The notes: generated by a model not told the origin, from the letters alone. DNA of 64,000 nucleotides from Tretioscincus oriximinensis (GCA_022410635.1 JAJVDF010000193.1:496646-560645); one strand, 5' to 3'; numbered from the stretch's first letter, positions 12,363 to 25,859 are shown. Numbers and translations: made by a program.

Positions 12363-13452
12363 TTCCATATTGAAGAAAATGCAAGTAATAGAACAGATCT
12401 GCAAGATATTTTTTTAAAAAATGTGTTAAGCTTGCTTCTTATTTCTTTGCTGTGGAGATTAGTAGTCTGTTTTGCAATTAAGCTTTAATTACTTTTAAAC
12501 TTTCTTCAGTCCTGAGGAATAAGCATCTGATTTTTGTCTGATTTAGTTCAGGGTGGGGTGGGGAGAAAATGGATTAATCACATTCTTCTACACTGAAGAA
12601 GGTTTAAAAGTGAATGTGTGGTCAGGACCTTAAGTTATTAGTTTGCCTAACTTACTATCTTACTATAACTGCTTGTTGGTTCTTCTTCCAGACTTACTTG
12701 ATCACTATTACTCTTTTTAATGAACTGAATCGTTCTATGAGTAGTGTATAAATACATTAGGAAAACTAGAGACCCCAGATTAAAGGTGCTTTGCTTTTAT
12801 AACATTTCTTCATGTTATCCTCTGAATTAATTAAATATCTCAGTATCCCAGGAGCAGTTGCTTTTAAGAAATCTGAATATTTCCTGAATGTCTGCACCTG
12901 GGACCACATGATCTCATTGTATATGCTCAGACATAAGTTCAAAAAGAGAACATGGCTGTCCTGGTTGTTTTCATCAGAGTCTATTGAATATATGGAACAT
13001 GACAGATCTTCTGAATCTGCTTTCTGTTTGAATTCAGAGCAGGCAAAATTGTTTTACAGCGTAATCCAAGGTTACTGCAATATTTTTGGAGAGAGGAAGA
13101 GAAAAAGAAAAACCACAAACCAGAGCAGGAAAAATGCGCCAATGGGAATTTTGTGTGTATTGGGGAGAATGCAGATACGGTCTCTGAATTAGTCCTGAAT
13201 ATTTTTTCCAGTGTTTCCAGTGGATGTTTTGCAAAATTGGTTTATGAACTTTAAATGGGAAAAAATATTTATATTCTACCTGATTTCTTCTATTCTTTTC
13301 ACACCAATTGTTTTAAGTCTTCAAATTTTAAATGAGACAAAGACTATATGAGTAAACACAAAATACAGCTTTTGATAATTTCATTTATTAAAAGAAAAAG
13401 TAATTATTCCCTTAGTTACACAGTCAACTAATGAATCAAATTTAATTAATAA
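12363..13452. other. Unique DNA, one unassigned frame
   Basis: The plus-strand frame at 12812-13192 (126 codons) ends in a basic stretch (GERKRKRK). I recognise no domain, splice context or family, so I do not call a gene. Confidence 0.35.
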
Positions 13453-14085
13453 TTGGTTTTTAATCAGATTAAACACAATTTTGATTATAAGCAGCATTTT
13501 TTGAATATGTGCCCTATGGTCATACGTTTCTGGGAGAAAAGCAGAGATGAGTTAACTTTGATTACTAATATCTTGATCCCTGACTCGACCTTTGTGTGGT
13601 TATTTGGATTGATTGATTTTAACAATATTAATAGACANAACAGAGACTGCATAGATAGTGGAATTCTTGCGGGCCATATGGTCATGGTCAAAGAGTGGAA
13701 AAATCAATCAAACTGGACTATGGACTTATGGTGGCATTACNTCATTGAGTTCATGTCATTTGATGTCCTACAAACTAAAAGACTTCTATCTATCGGAATC
13801 ATTGTTAAGCCACACTGGACTATAAAATGGCAAAGATTCATCGATTACGGCTCAAATAATAATGCACATATACTCCTGAAAGAAGCCATAAAGATGTTCC
13901 TTGACCAACGATGGATTCTTTAAATCTTCCACAAACATCATGAAAAAGCAACAACTATGAACTGTACCGTTCTAAAGGGGGGTGGGGGGGATAAAGGATA
14001 TTTCCTGTATTATGTTCCTTGATAAAATTTATTGTGAGATTTATTGGAAATATCAATAAAATATTTTAAAAAAAAGAAAAAGAAA
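13453..14085 (+). mobile_element. L1 LINE 3' end with C-terminal ORF2 remnant
   Basis: The frame 13453-13923 (156 codons, two n) reads like the C-terminus of an L1-clade ORF2 protein: CPMVIRFWEK (the usual C-P-x-x-x-x-F-W motif), a hydrophobic I-P-D-S-T-F-V-W-L-F-G-L block, then WKNQSNWTMDLWW, which matches the tryptophan-rich W-K-x-x-x-x-P/W-T-x-x-x-W pattern near the L1 end. A TAA stop at 13921 is followed by a G-rich block (GGGGGGTGGGGGGGAT near 13976), as in L1 3' UTRs, then AATAAAATATTTTAAAAAAAAG. The element is strongly 5'-truncated; the endonuclease and reverse-transcriptase core are missing. A related copy lies at 31298. Confidence 0.75.
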
Positions 14086-15047
14086 AGGTCTCAACAAGTA
14101 GCACTTTGTACTGTGATTAAAGAAACAGAAGAGAAGAGAGCAAAAAGTATTGAAATAGTCTGAAAAGGGTTACAAATCTATTGCTATGTCTCTGGGACTC
14201 TAGCAAATCAAATAGCCTACTATCAACAAAAATCAGAAAAGAATCCCGATGATCTAAGTATTTGCAGACCTCACTGAAATAATTGTGGAATCTGTCATTC
14301 CACCATTAGATAGAACTGGACAAAAAATGGTATGTGTGGGAAACTTGCAAGGCAAAAACCATTGCTTATCAAAGGGCCAAAAAGTATTATTTCACATTTG
14401 ACAAATAAAGATCATGAAGATTTCCAATCTTTAGAAATAATATTCTATGGATTAATGTACTGAAGATGGAAACTTTTGGAAGATATGGATCACAATGCAT
14501 CTGCATAAAACCAATGCAGCATTAAAAAAAAACCCCACATTATATCAACAAACCAACATGGCAGTGGTTGACCCTTTTATGTTTCAGTGCCTTGCTGATT
14601 TGTGTTGAAGCCCTGATCTGAAGTAAAAGTACAATTGGTTTAAACAGCAAGACTAGAAGCCAAAATAAACAAAGGAGCTTTGACTAGGAAATAGTCCAAT
14701 TAACTAGAACTGCTAATTACTTCACTATTCCCAAAACTTTACAAAAGTATTCTTAAATTTATCTTGCGTGGATTGCATGCATAATCATTCCTGTTGTGGA
14801 AACATTGCTAGGCAGCATGCAAAGGCTCTTCTCTAGTCTCTTTGTGTACAACATGTCACATGGTATAGGTGTTAACATTTTCTCTTGATAAATGAAATGA
14901 TCATTTGAAAGCTATGATTTAGTGATTATTCTGGTTGACCTATTATTTCATTTTCAAGTTTGTTTCAAGATCACAAAGAATAGCAGGTGCACTGGAGGGT
15001 GCAAGGCATTTAAGGGGGTAAACATCTAGAAAGAAAGGAAAGTAATT
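14086..15047. other. Mostly unique DNA with one dispersed-repeat unit
   Basis: No gene recognised. At 14710-14766 a unit with TGCTAATTACTTCACTATTC and AAGTATTCTTAAATTTATCT is shared with 37089-37146 and, in diverged form, 37205-37260. Confidence 0.45.
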
Positions 15048-15071
15048 AACAACAACAACAACAACAACAGC

Positions 15072-15116
<45 letters not shown>

Positions 15117-15143
15117 AATAATAATAATAATAATAATAATATT

Positions 15144-15201
<58 letters not shown>
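15048..15201. repeat. Compound microsatellite (AAC)n-(AAT)n
   Basis: About 21 AAC units (one AGC interruption) pass directly into about 29 AAT units with two interruptions. The same AAC-to-AAT order occurs after the L1 tail at 31826-31929. Confidence 0.95.
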
Positions 15202-17377
15202 CTCCCAGTGTCCCGTATAGCTATGGAAAGTGGCAAGATAGTAGGTAGTGTTGGTGGTTAGGAAAGTAGAGATGATCTGGATACTGGCAACCAAGGCTAT
15301 ATCACTGAACAGATGAAAAGAAAACAACAAAGCCCTGTAGTTTCATTATAAAAGAATAACTAACAGTTTTGATGCCTTTCCCATATGTAACTAAGCTATT
15401 TCTTATTGCTTCATTTTATACATTAAAGTTGTAAGTATTCCTGAGCCTTTGTTTGTCAAACTTATAATTTCTCCGATTTTCTTCATCTTGCTGGTAACAA
15501 TCTTGTTGCAAGCATGACATTTCAATGGAAATAAAATTAAGCACCCCTTTTATTCCCCATATATGCACTAATTTTATAGAATATAGAAATCTCCACAATC
15601 TCTGAATAACTGTAGGATCTTTCCCACATTCAGAAGGAAACTGCAGATCATTAAGCTATGTCTAAGAATGATAAGCTAGTTGGGGTACATTCAAGGAATT
15701 AGAAAAGAACAGGACAGGGTTTGGTAGTCAGATTCAATAGTTCCCCTGAGCTTTAAGAATTTCAAGCAGGCAATCAAATTGCTGCCACAGAATAGCAAGA
15801 TTCAGCTGTTGTCCCAGATGTGATCTCAAAAAAATCCGCGAAACAGATGGTGCCTTACTAATTTGTACCTTATTTCACATACTGCATTTTACAAATGACT
15901 GATGGAGAAAAGGGTACATGATTATTTAGGGATGGATCTTTGTTAAAAATAAGGGAAACCTTATGGACATTCAGAATAACTCCATTTTTTCTTAAGGATA
16001 TCAGACTCTAAATCAGATCTCTTTATGTGGCATAGCTATGCCAATTCTAAGGGGCTTGAGGGTATGGGAACTAGTCTGGCTTCTTGGCAGTACCTAGGAA
16101 GAGCTATGCTGATTGGCTGGAATGGATGCATATTTTTTGGCTTGCTGGTGATCATTGGTTGCTATATACTATCATTTATTTTATTTAGTCAACTATATTC
16201 TGCCCTTCACCATAGATCCAAGAGTGGGCAATAGAAGATTAAAAATATACTTTATTAAAACATTTATTGTCCTCTGAGTTGTTTTTCTACCTCAGTCTTT
16301 ACCTCATAACAGAGCTATCTTGTTTGTTTTTCAGGACCTTATTTATGCACTAATGCCTTGGAGCTGTCCAAGGTTATGGGTTAGATGTCTTTTCAACTTG
16401 CATGTTTAACATTGTTTTAATAAGAAATGTAGTGATACAACTAAGCCATTATCAGAAGGAAGTCCTTTTCTCATACAAGTGTCTTGGCAATTGTTTTCAG
16501 GGCAGACAGCAGATTTTGCAGTTTCTCTCTATCCCCTCTTTCATTTGAAAGTGGCAGCACAGAGAAAGGGAACCTCTTGGTCATACCCAAGCCCACATAT
16601 GTGGGCTTCACAACTAGTAGTTACTAATGCTCAAAGAAAATCAGATCTAAATGTTTTTGACCTGCTCTATGACTCCTCTTAACCCCTTTAGAATTACCTA
16701 TAGATAACAATATTACTAAATTTGAAACATTTCTCATTTATGGCAATTTAGTTACTGTACATATGATTTCTCTAATATGTTGTTGGCATAAGTGTACAGT
16801 GACTGTGAAATGACACCCTCTAAAACAAAAGTCTTATTATTTGTTTGTTTTTGCTAAGTACTCTCTCCAATATTTTTTTTCTGTAAAAACAACAACAATA
16901 ATAAAATAGCAAGCTGGATTTGAGAGGACAGTGTTGCAATTATTCACAGCAGGTCTTTCCGCTGTTAATCTAGAATACATCTCTACTGTATTGGAAGTAA
17001 TTAACTTCTAAAAATATTTACACATTAAATAGTTCTCACAATGAAATGAATATGTGCTGGAACAATATGAACACTAAACAAAAGCATTAAGGCAACTCTT
17101 CCTTGGGAGTGAAATGAACGTGGAAAATTCATAATGTGTACTGCATTATATAAGATACCAGATACTCTTGAGTCAATCTCAGATGTTGGAGTCTGAGTAT
17201 ATGGACAGCAAGTAAATCCAGACCAGACACAGTGGATGTTCCATGTAAAATATAAAACTTATGTGCAAACTCTTACCTGAATATACTAGTAGCATAAGCC
17301 ACAATGTGACTCACCAGAAGTGTCTAATGAGATAAATTCTCACTCGTTATTAATGAAAATACGCATTTTCGTATTTT
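15202..17377. other. Unique DNA, no gene seen
   Basis: Short frames only (none over about 70 codons), with no recognised domain, repeat or RNA. Confidence 0.4.
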
Positions 17378-17459
17378 GAATTGTAAACCGATCTGAAACC
17401 TTCAGGTATAGGGCAGTATAGAAATGCAAATAAATAAATTAAATAAATTAAATAAATAT
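17378..17459 (+). mobile_element. L2 LINE 3' end
   Basis: TTGTAAACCGATCTGAAACC, then CTTCAGGTATAGGGCAGTAT, then AAATAAATAAATTAAATAAA. This is the L2 3' hairpin and tail seen intact at 50600-50660; the body is missing. Confidence 0.75.
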
Positions 17460-20400
17460 TTCATTAAAAAAAAGCTTACTAAAGTAATGAACAAAACATT
17501 TGCATCCTTTTAAGTTTCTGCTTTGGCCATTTTGTGTGTGAAAAAAGAATTTTCCATCGTATATTAGACAGATGAACTGCCTGAACTCCTCCATAGTCTC
17601 TGCGTACAAGACATGGGCCAGTTGTAAACCTTAGTGTTGAGGGTCTACAACTACACCAAGCTAAGGTATAATTTTGCGTACCGTAGCCTAGGCCTAGTAT
17701 GTGAAAGGCAGAAGTTTAGCCCAGTCTATTATCCAACAAAGAATGTTCTATGGTATTTGTTATATGAATTCAAATACTTCATGTTTCTTTAAAACCTTTA
17801 ACAATTAGAGCATATCCCTTGAATTCTGTCATATCTAATAAATAACATGATAAAGATTTTGAATGATCACTGATATTCTGTAACTGTTTGTTCCAACTTT
17901 GGAAATTTATGGCTAACTTTATTGGAACTGATCCATACAGGAAGATCCAAATCTCCTTGTGGTCAAGCAGTCAACAAAGGCTAAAGCTTCCTGCTTTTTA
18001 TAAATGCAAACAGCTTAAAATACAAAAAGAACTCCCAAAGTTCAACTTAAATGGGAAGCACTGTGTTGCTTACTGGAGACAACATAGCTTCCAGAGTGAT
18101 TCCCAGAGCTGATTTTGCAAGGTAGTAGTTTCTTTTTATTTCTATTTCTTATGCTCTAGAGAAATTATAGTAGATAGATCAGGACCACAAGAAGTTAATA
18201 TTATCAAGTGCATATTTTGTAGATAGCAACTATTCTGTTTTACTCTGGTAATGTTATTTGCATTTGCCCGATATTCAGAAAGATGAGCATGTAAAAACAT
18301 CTGCTTTGTGTTGCTGTAATAATTGTAATGGGTGACTTAATTTCATTCTCTGAAGGCTTCCGAATGGTTGTCATCACCAGTTTATCTGAGCATCTTCCCA
18401 GAGCACATTAAATGACATCTGTTCCATTAGATACCATTTCACCCTATCAAAAGTTTACCCTTCAGGAAAATTTCACAGCACAAATTAAATTCTTCTTCTT
18501 TTAAACAAAGTCTGTTTTTTTNAAAATGTACTTATTAGAAGTGGAAGGATTTTCATTTTCTCTGATTTCCATTTGGAAAAGTTTTCTTGTTACAAATGAC
18601 TTATGGCAAAATAACTGCACTGTTCTAGGAAATCAGAATTGAAGTTTCATAGGCTTCCTTTTCTATCACCAAATGTCATATTTGAACTCCAATCCTGATA
18701 TCCATTCATAATCCTTTTTCAGCTGAAGCTGATACACTCCTTATCTCACATTTATTTTTAGAAGGAAGTTCTATTGGTATTAGGGTTGACACGTTTTCAG
18801 GAGGATAATGGTAAGAAATATTTTGACTCCAAAGATGATGTTCTTTGGACCAAACATGGCAATGAGTAAAGATGATTTATGATGGCATCCCATGAAACCC
18901 AATCAGTTCCCTGGTTCTTGTCCTTCCAGTATTTTTTCAGTTCAGGGTTAATTAGTGAGTACATGATCCACTATATTCAAGATTCTGTGCCTAGGATCTA
19001 TATAGACACCACAGTATTTGTTTTCAATTATAAAATGCATTCATACATTATACCACCATCATGATGTCTATTTATAACACCTTTTTACCAAAGGATGTCA
19101 CACATAGGTTTGTTGCGTTCTCCACAACAGACAATATAAAAGATGTACATCAATGTCCCCAGAAAAAGAATTTAAGAGTCATTCATACAATAGTTTGGGA
19201 AAAGCTTTCCTGGCTGGGAAAACCATGGACAGTGCAGACTTGCCATTGCAGTCCAGACATTTTGCCACACTCTGTGAAATTTCACTTGCCATCTAAATGG
19301 AACATAGGCAATATCTTCGGCTACCACCTGTCTATATGATATCAGCAAAACCCAGAAATCAACCTGGCCCACTTGGAATGCTCACTAGATACCTGCACTT
19401 TGTGATATTGTCATCTTGCACTAATGAGCATTCGGCAATTTAATGCTGGGGATTCTAATATCTTCTACCCAACAACCACTGCATGTTGATCAAAGATCCC
19501 CATTCTGAGATGAAGCACAGAATAAGGCCTAGTGAAGAAAAGGTTCCTGTACTCAAACATAACAAAAATGTGCTCTGAAGGTACCTCAGATGAGTGTAAT
19601 AAAGAGAATGTATAATACTTGCATGCGTCCATGACTTTTCTAAGTTACTTTTCCTACCACAGAATCTAGGAGAAGAGATTGGTGTATGTGATCAATCTCA
19701 CCTCAAAATTACAACAGAGATGCTTTTTTCTGTGTCTAAACACAGTCTTTCAGAGAGCCATGGGAACCTGAGAGTCTATACCATAAAATCATAGATTTAA
19801 ATAATTGACAGAAATGGCATTTTCAGTGGATAGCATAGTTTTAAAAAAATAATTAAGTGAGAACTAAGAACAAGAGAAAAAAATAACTAAATTATCCAAA
19901 GAGTTTCCTAGATATATAAGTAAACATAGATTGTTACACAAACAATTATATCATCAGGTTGTGACAGGTTCAACTGACAATAGTTTGTTGCATTCTCTCA
20001 TTCTTACTTTGGGGAATATTATGGCCTTCAAGAATTACATAAATCAAGCCAAGATGACATTTCCTGTACATAAATAGAAGTATGAATGATCTCATCATTA
20101 ATACAAGATTTACACTCTACCCTCAGGCTTGTTTCTCTTCATCTTGCATCTTCTGCAAAAAATGTCATGGGCTCTCATTTTTTCACTATATATTTAAAAT
20201 AGATGCTTATATACACAGTCTTGGGTACACAAGACGAAAAAAATCAGGTAGTAAAAATATTTCTATTGAATCCAAAAGGGAGAAAAACGTTGTCTGGATT
20301 GTATATTTTGAGAAGAGGTAAATGGTTTATGTAAAGAAAATGGTTGGCTTTGCTCCATAGCAATTTTCTCCTTTTTAGAAATTTCATAAAGGCACTTGAA

Positions 20401-21074
20401 GCTGATTCTGTTGCTTTAATTACCACATGACAATTGTTACATCTTATTACTTACAAGCTTTTTTAATGATTTCTTTTTATAAAGCGTTATTTAAATAACA
20501 GAATGTAAAATTTAGAATGCATGCAAATGCATGGGGCAGTGTTTATGTGATAATCTGCTGCTAGGTTGTGGATTGTTTCATTAAGTGANTACATTTAGCT
20601 AGTTCCCTTCCTCATCCTTGTCTTCCTGCTGCTGTTTCCACATCTTGTTTTTACATTCCTAACTCACAGAGTTCAGACTCCCAATTATAAATCACTTAGA
20701 TTATTAGAATAAGACCAGGATGAGAATTGTTTTGAGCAATATGAAAATGGAACATGAACATTTAGGAACACAGTTTATTGCTTTCCTTATCCATGTACCT
20801 TGATATTTGAATATGGATGGTTTCAAGAACAGGACTGTCACATAGTCACTTTTAATAAGACAAGTAAAGCTCAAATTAATGGTGTCATGATAATCATAAA
20901 AACATGAAAGAACATAAGAGAGGTCCTGTGGAATTGGGCCAGAGCACATCATATCTAGCTGTCTGTCTCTCATAGTGGCCTATAAATTGCACCTGGGCAA
21001 CTGAAGAAGGCAAACCCCTCACCTTTTTTGATTCCCTGCAAATCTTCCTGTTGCTCTCTCTAGAAGCAGTATCA
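17460..21074. other. Unique DNA, no gene seen
   Basis: About 3.6 kb without a recognised element. Frames are short; the 92-codon frame at 19061-19339 and its antisense partner show no domain. Confidence 0.4.
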
Positions 21075-21530
21075 AGAGATCCATCCTAGTAGCTATTTGT
21101 ACCCTTGCTTCCCATGCATTTGTCTAATCCTATCTTAAAGCTATCCAGGCTGCTATCTACCACCACCTTTTGGGGGAGTAAATTCCACAGATCAGTGACC
21201 ATCCAGATGAAAAAATACTTTCTCTTATCTGTCCTAACTCTTCTTCCTATCAATTTCAAGAAAAGCCCACTTATCTTAGTTTTGCAAGGGAGCTAGCAGC
21301 ACTTTGAGACTAACTTGAGAAAAGTGGGTGGCATAAGCTTTTGTAGACACGTCTACTTCTTCAGATGTATCTGAAGACGTAGATGTGTCTACGAAATCTT
21401 ATGCCACCCACTTTTCTCAAGTTAGTCTCAAAGTGCTGCTAGCTCCTTTGCTGGACTTTCTACTAGACTAACATGGCTATTTCTCTGAAATTATCCTAGT
21501 TTTGTGTGTCAGAGACAACATCTATTGGCT
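21075..21530 (-). mobile_element. CR1 LINE fragment split by a foldback element
   Basis: On the minus strand the CR1 order is visible at 21075-21284: CTTATCTGTCCTAACTCTTC, CCACAGATCAGTGACC, GGGGGAGTAAATTCCAC, CTTAAAGCTATCCAGGC (written plus strand). CR1 resumes at 21491-21530 after the foldback insertion. The join is marked by a 14-bp repeat, TTATCYTAGTTTTG, on each side. It encodes part of the CR1 ORF2 C-terminus but has no open frame. Confidence 0.65.
21285..21490. mobile_element. Foldback element, copy 1
   Basis: Two inverted arms of about 70 bp (21288-21368 and 21372-21450) meet at a tip around TTCAGATG/TATCTGAAG with almost no loop. The arms carry GGAGCTAGCAGCACTTTGAG, AGTGGGTGGCATAAGCTTTT and GTAGACACGTCTACTTCTTC. 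The right arm continues to an outer part ending TTTCTCTGAAA; the left arm is truncated before it. A 14-bp direct repeat (21271-21284 and 21491-21504, one mismatch) flanks it inside a CR1, so the insertion site is certain. It has no coding capacity. Similar phrases are common in turtle and crocodile genomes as far as I recall, but I cannot name the family. Confidence 0.75.
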
Positions 21531-23754
21531 AGGGATTTGTTGGAAAGAACTGCTGCCTCTGGACTTATTGAGCCATCCCTGCCTGTTGCTGAAGTGCTGG
21601 CTGAAAGGATGGTGCAGGCATCTACTGTGCTGGAGCAGAAAATTAAGGCAGGATCCATGTGTGATGGTTTAAGAGCAACATTGTTTGCTGCTGGGTTGGA
21701 TGNGGACTTACTGTATACTGTTAATTGCTTTATCAAATGTTGTAATCACTTGGTGAAGAACAAGTTAGTTATTTAGAAATACTTAGGTAATAAGGTTTTC
21801 CAATTCTCTCAGGAACTTTGTTCCTAGCCCTCATAGNCTAGATACGAAGCCTACTGGACCCATGCTTGTCGTGGCCACATGTGTGCAAATGGAATCAACT
21901 GCCCACATCCTGGTATTTTGCATTGGCTAAATACCCAGATGTGCAAGCACTTGCCCAGCCATTTGGCAGCAAACACGATGACCAAGTAATTTATTATGTG
22001 CTATTACTACATTGTGCAATAGCAGTACTTAAAAGGCCTAAAATTGTTGCTTTATGGTCTAAAACATAGCTTAACTGGGATAGCCATCCATTGAGGAAGT
22101 CACTAAGTAGATGACAGATGGCCTGTTCTGTGCTGTCAGCTACATTTCTGACCTAGAAGGCTTCATACAAGATACATATGGGCTTCTGCAATGGTATACA
22201 AATAGATCCTGACATTGAATCAAGTAGTTAGTTTTACATTGCAGGCAAGGAGTCCTGTGACACTGGTATGCAATGGTTTCACTCTATATAATGGATAGTT
22301 GCATTTTACAAACTATAATAATGCATTTAAGCAACATCATCTTGACCCTGAAACCTTGTGGTCATAGTTCAACATGTAATGAATAGGTTGTTCAACATGT
22401 AATGAATACGTCAGCTTTCCCTGGAATAATGCATCAGTAACATAACACTTGCAAGAAGTGAATTAAACAGGGGATGTTATTTCTATACTTAGTAGGGTAG
22501 CCATGTTTTGTATAGTTTCTCCTGTGTGATTAGAGGAAATCAGGTTTTCTGTTGTGCAACCTACATAGGATTGCCATACTTTAAAATGAAAAACCTAGTA
22601 ATTAGTAGTTCTGTTCTCCACCACCCCAACCTCATCTCTCTACTCCCAGTTGGCTTGCCCCCTTCGTCCTTCCTTCTTTCCTTCATTCCTTTACAGTGGT
22701 ACCACTGTGGATGTGGCAGCCGGAAAACAAGCAGCTATCAGAAGCAAGAAAACTAGGTTTTCTGGAGCCAAAAAAGGAACACTCCAAATCACCTTGTGGG
22801 TCTTCATATCCTGTTAGTCTATGACTAGACAATCTAAGATGGTGGATCCAGGGCAAATTAAAAACTAATGGGACAGATTTCCTTTTTTTAAAAAGAAAAG
22901 TGTGCAATAATATAGAGGTTTTTCAAGGCAGATTATTAATCACATTTTAAAAAAAATGTCTCTTGCAGTTTGTATGCATCTGCAAACTGGGTAATACTTT
23001 AAAGATTTGCACTCAAAATAAACGTTGTGATTCTAATGTGATTGGAATCTGATCTTGCATTTTTGTCTTTGTATTCATTGTATTTATTGTCCATTGATAA
23101 GTTGTCTTTTTACCTTTTCACACTAGGTTTCCTGAGAAACTGATCAGCCAAGGAATGTCTCCATAAAGGACTGTGCATTTAGGAAAATGTATCGTAGAAA
23201 GAAGACTACAGTGAAAGAAACTATCACCAGCCCTCAATGTTCTCCCAGCCACAATCCTGAGATCAGTTCCCCACAGAGCCTAGCATTCTGNAAAGAAAGA
23301 AAACTACAAAAAAAGTTGACACCTGATATAAACTTTAGGCTCACAGTATATATCAGTAAACTTACATCTATTTTCTTTGGCCAAAACATGGGCTTGCAGA
23401 CTAAAGGAAATCGTTATTGAAACAGCCCAGAGAACTGAAAGACATTCTCAGTCACCAGTCTCTTAACAGAAGGCAATCATTGGCTTCATATAAAAATGTT
23501 ATGTGAACTAAGCCAAGTAGAAGATCGAACAAATAATACATTTTAATAAAAATGGATGCCAACAATTTTTAATAAAAGTCATGGAAGGAGACAACTTACT
23601 GGTCTGATTTTTCCTCCTGTCTGTGTTGCTTTAACAGATGACTGGAAATGGACAATTTCCAGCCATTTTTCCAGTATTGCAGAGAGGTCTGGTCCAAAAA
23701 TGACAGTGTTGTCATAGAAATCCTTCACAGTGATCCTTTTTAGTGCCTCATAGT
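21531..23754. other. Mostly unique DNA with unassigned frames
   Basis: Frames at 21504-21776 (90 codons, rich in alanine and leucine) and 21866-22069 have a more protein-like composition than their surroundings, but I recognise no family. Near 22365-22405 TTCAACATGTAATGAATA occurs twice in tandem. Confidence 0.35.
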
Positions 23755-24205
23755 GAGGCATGATGGTACAGTGGTTAAGAAATATTCTTTCAGTTGGAAG
23801 ACCCATTATCAAAGCCCTGCGTTGTGCCATGGACAGGAGTGAGTACTTTCTACTAGCCTCAGCTCTACCCATCCCAATTATTTGAAAGCAAGAAATTGCA
23901 GTTAGATAAATGGGAAGCATCACAGCTTGGTGGAGAAGATAGAATATAAGCAGGACCAGATTTAGGCTGTATTTTGCCCATGGGCTGTAATTACTTATTT
24001 ACTTTTTTTATTTATTTAATTTTATTCCTGCTCTTCTCTCAGCTACTTTGGTTTTATCATAATAAAAACAATAAAAATATTAATATCTTCTCAGTACTAC
24101 CTGTATCTATTTTTGACTAAATACAGCTCCAAATGTAAGCCTTCAGGTGAAAAATGAGTACCTATAACTTTAGTGGTATAAGAGTGCTTTTCCCAGCTAC
24201 AGCAA
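23755..24205 (+). mobile_element. SINE interrupted by other sequence
   Basis: A head with GGTACAGTGGTTAAGAAAT and a body with GAAAGCAAGAAATTGCAGTT run to about 23951 and stop within AGATAGAATATAAGC. The expected next words, AATGTAAGCCTTCAGG and TGGTATAAGAGTGC, appear only from 24128. The 175 bp between includes a TTTATTTATTTAATTTTATT run like a minus-strand LINE tail, so a second insertion is likely. The head differs from the 3364 copy and matches the one at 41527. Confidence 0.65.
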
Positions 24206-24233
24206 TAAACTATTCTATCACCCCTTTATTCTA

Positions 24234-24696
24234 GGGCTGTGTTGGACACGTGTGGAAATCCCAGGAGTCCCAGAATAAAACCACTAGAAATAGGACATTT
24301 GGATACAAACGTAGGCTGTTGTCCCCTGCCCGAGATCCTGCAATTTGGCGGTGATTTTTCCTTCATTGCGTTCCATGAAATCACAAGTGTCTAGCCTTCC
24401 ACATGCTTTAAAGATTTTCATTGAACAATAAATAGCCACCACATATTATCCGATTTTAACAGCGTCCATTTTGTAAAGTCCTAAAGAAAAATCTCTCCAG
24501 CACTTGTATGCAAACTGTAAAAATCTCATTGCTTCTTGGAGTCCAGGGACAGCTTGGGAATAGTAGGCAGGGTCACAGAGAATTCTGGGGATTGTAGTTA
24601 GGAAAGCCCAGCTCGTCATTCGAAGGCAGAAGCGGCTAACTCATTTTTTTTCCAGCATTTTTAAAGTGGGGCAAACAAACAGGTGAGAATGTAGCC
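24234..24696. mobile_element. Possible Harbinger-like non-autonomous element
   Basis: The left end GGGCTGTGTTGG follows CTA, and the right end GAATGTAGCC is followed by TTA. The reverse complement of the right end (GGCTACATTC) resembles the left end with decay. Inside is GAGAATTCTGGGGATTGTAG, a phrase typical of reptile MITEs. The length of about 460 bp fits a non-autonomous element, but the terminal match is weak and the 3-bp flanks differ by one base. Confidence 0.35.
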
Positions 24697-25859
24697 TTAG
24701 TGTGTAGCAGCATTCTGCTCTGTTATTCTGATATCCTTTCCCACACAAACTCTATCTTTCCCATGCATACATGCTTATATGACCTACACTTGTAATAAAA
24801 TTTCTGTAATTTACATCCAATAATAAAAAAGAAAAATGTAATAAAATATTCTTTACTATGCAATGAGTAGGAACCTCTACATTTTAAAGTTTATGACCTT
24901 CTCTGCAGTCCAACCAACAGAACTGAATTAGACACATGTTATGCACATGTTGTGGATCTGACTCATGACAAGGATAGTGCCTGTGTAACAGCTTTGTAAT
25001 CTTACTTCATTTCCCCTTTTTAAATCCTAGCTATTCTGTAGTATATTAATTCAAAATAGATATTGTGCATGAAAGGCACCAACTTGCTCTGCTTATGAAT
25101 GTCCCTGAACCATTCAACAGGCACTGTTAGACTTGATGAACATCTTNGCTAAGGCAGAGATGGGGAATTCATGGTCCTTGCAATGATGCTGAAGTACTTT
25201 CATTCATTTCCAACTATGACACGTATCAGTTAAGTCTGATAAATGTTGGGTTCAACAACATTTTAAGAGTACTGATTTAACTATTACTCACAATGATATG
25301 CCAAGTCCCAAACCTGTAAATCAAGGACAAAGTCATCAATCACAATGCTTGAATTGCTTGATCGATCACTCTGCCCCTGGAGGACTGGTTTTAGTGATAC
25401 TGTAAGGCACACCACTGAAAAAGCTCTCTTTATAACTAGAAAATGAAGGTCTGCAGCTTCTGCAAAACCTGTGTTCCATATCAGGCAATACTAGTATGCT
25501 GGTAGACCTCAACAGCAAGGTCCACAAGCAGTTCAGATTAAGGTCTCCTGATCTACATTGAGTTTGTTCCCTGACTAAAATCAAGGAATTCAGGACAAGA
25601 ATAAAAGGCACTATGAACNGCACTCCAACAACTATGGCTGGCTGGCTCAAGGACAATGACTATCCAATGACCAATTTAAAATTCTTCCATTGGTGCACTT
25701 TGCATCACAATTTTTGTGCTGGTGAATGCTCCAGCCAAAAGCAGCAGTTTCCACCAAGAGAACATTCTTNAAAGAAAATGTTCTGATAAATATACAATGC
25801 ATTTCAGGGCAGCTAGTACAGTATCAAGGAACAAAAATGAAGTAGCCTGTATTTTTAAG
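24697..25859. other. Mostly unique DNA
   Basis: No gene recognised. Near 25154-25205 CAGAGATGGGGAATTCATGG followed by TCCTTGCAATGATGCTGAAG looks like a decayed hAT MITE start. The minus-strand frames at 25366-25656 may be the distal part of the Harbinger relic at 25860-26660, but I cannot align them. Confidence 0.35.

Noticed and set aside
12812..13192. 126-codon frame with a basic tail as a possible gene
   Set aside because: There is no recognisable family, no splice context and no codon pattern I could support.
21504..22069. Alanine/leucine-rich frames as a possible gene or transposase
   Set aside because: The composition is protein-like, but no domain could be named and the frames are broken.
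23187..23420. Possible exon after a TTTTCACACTAG acceptor-like site
   Set aside because: The site is some 60 bp upstream of the frame, the frame holds an n-dependent codon and shows no domain, and no donor pairing is evident.
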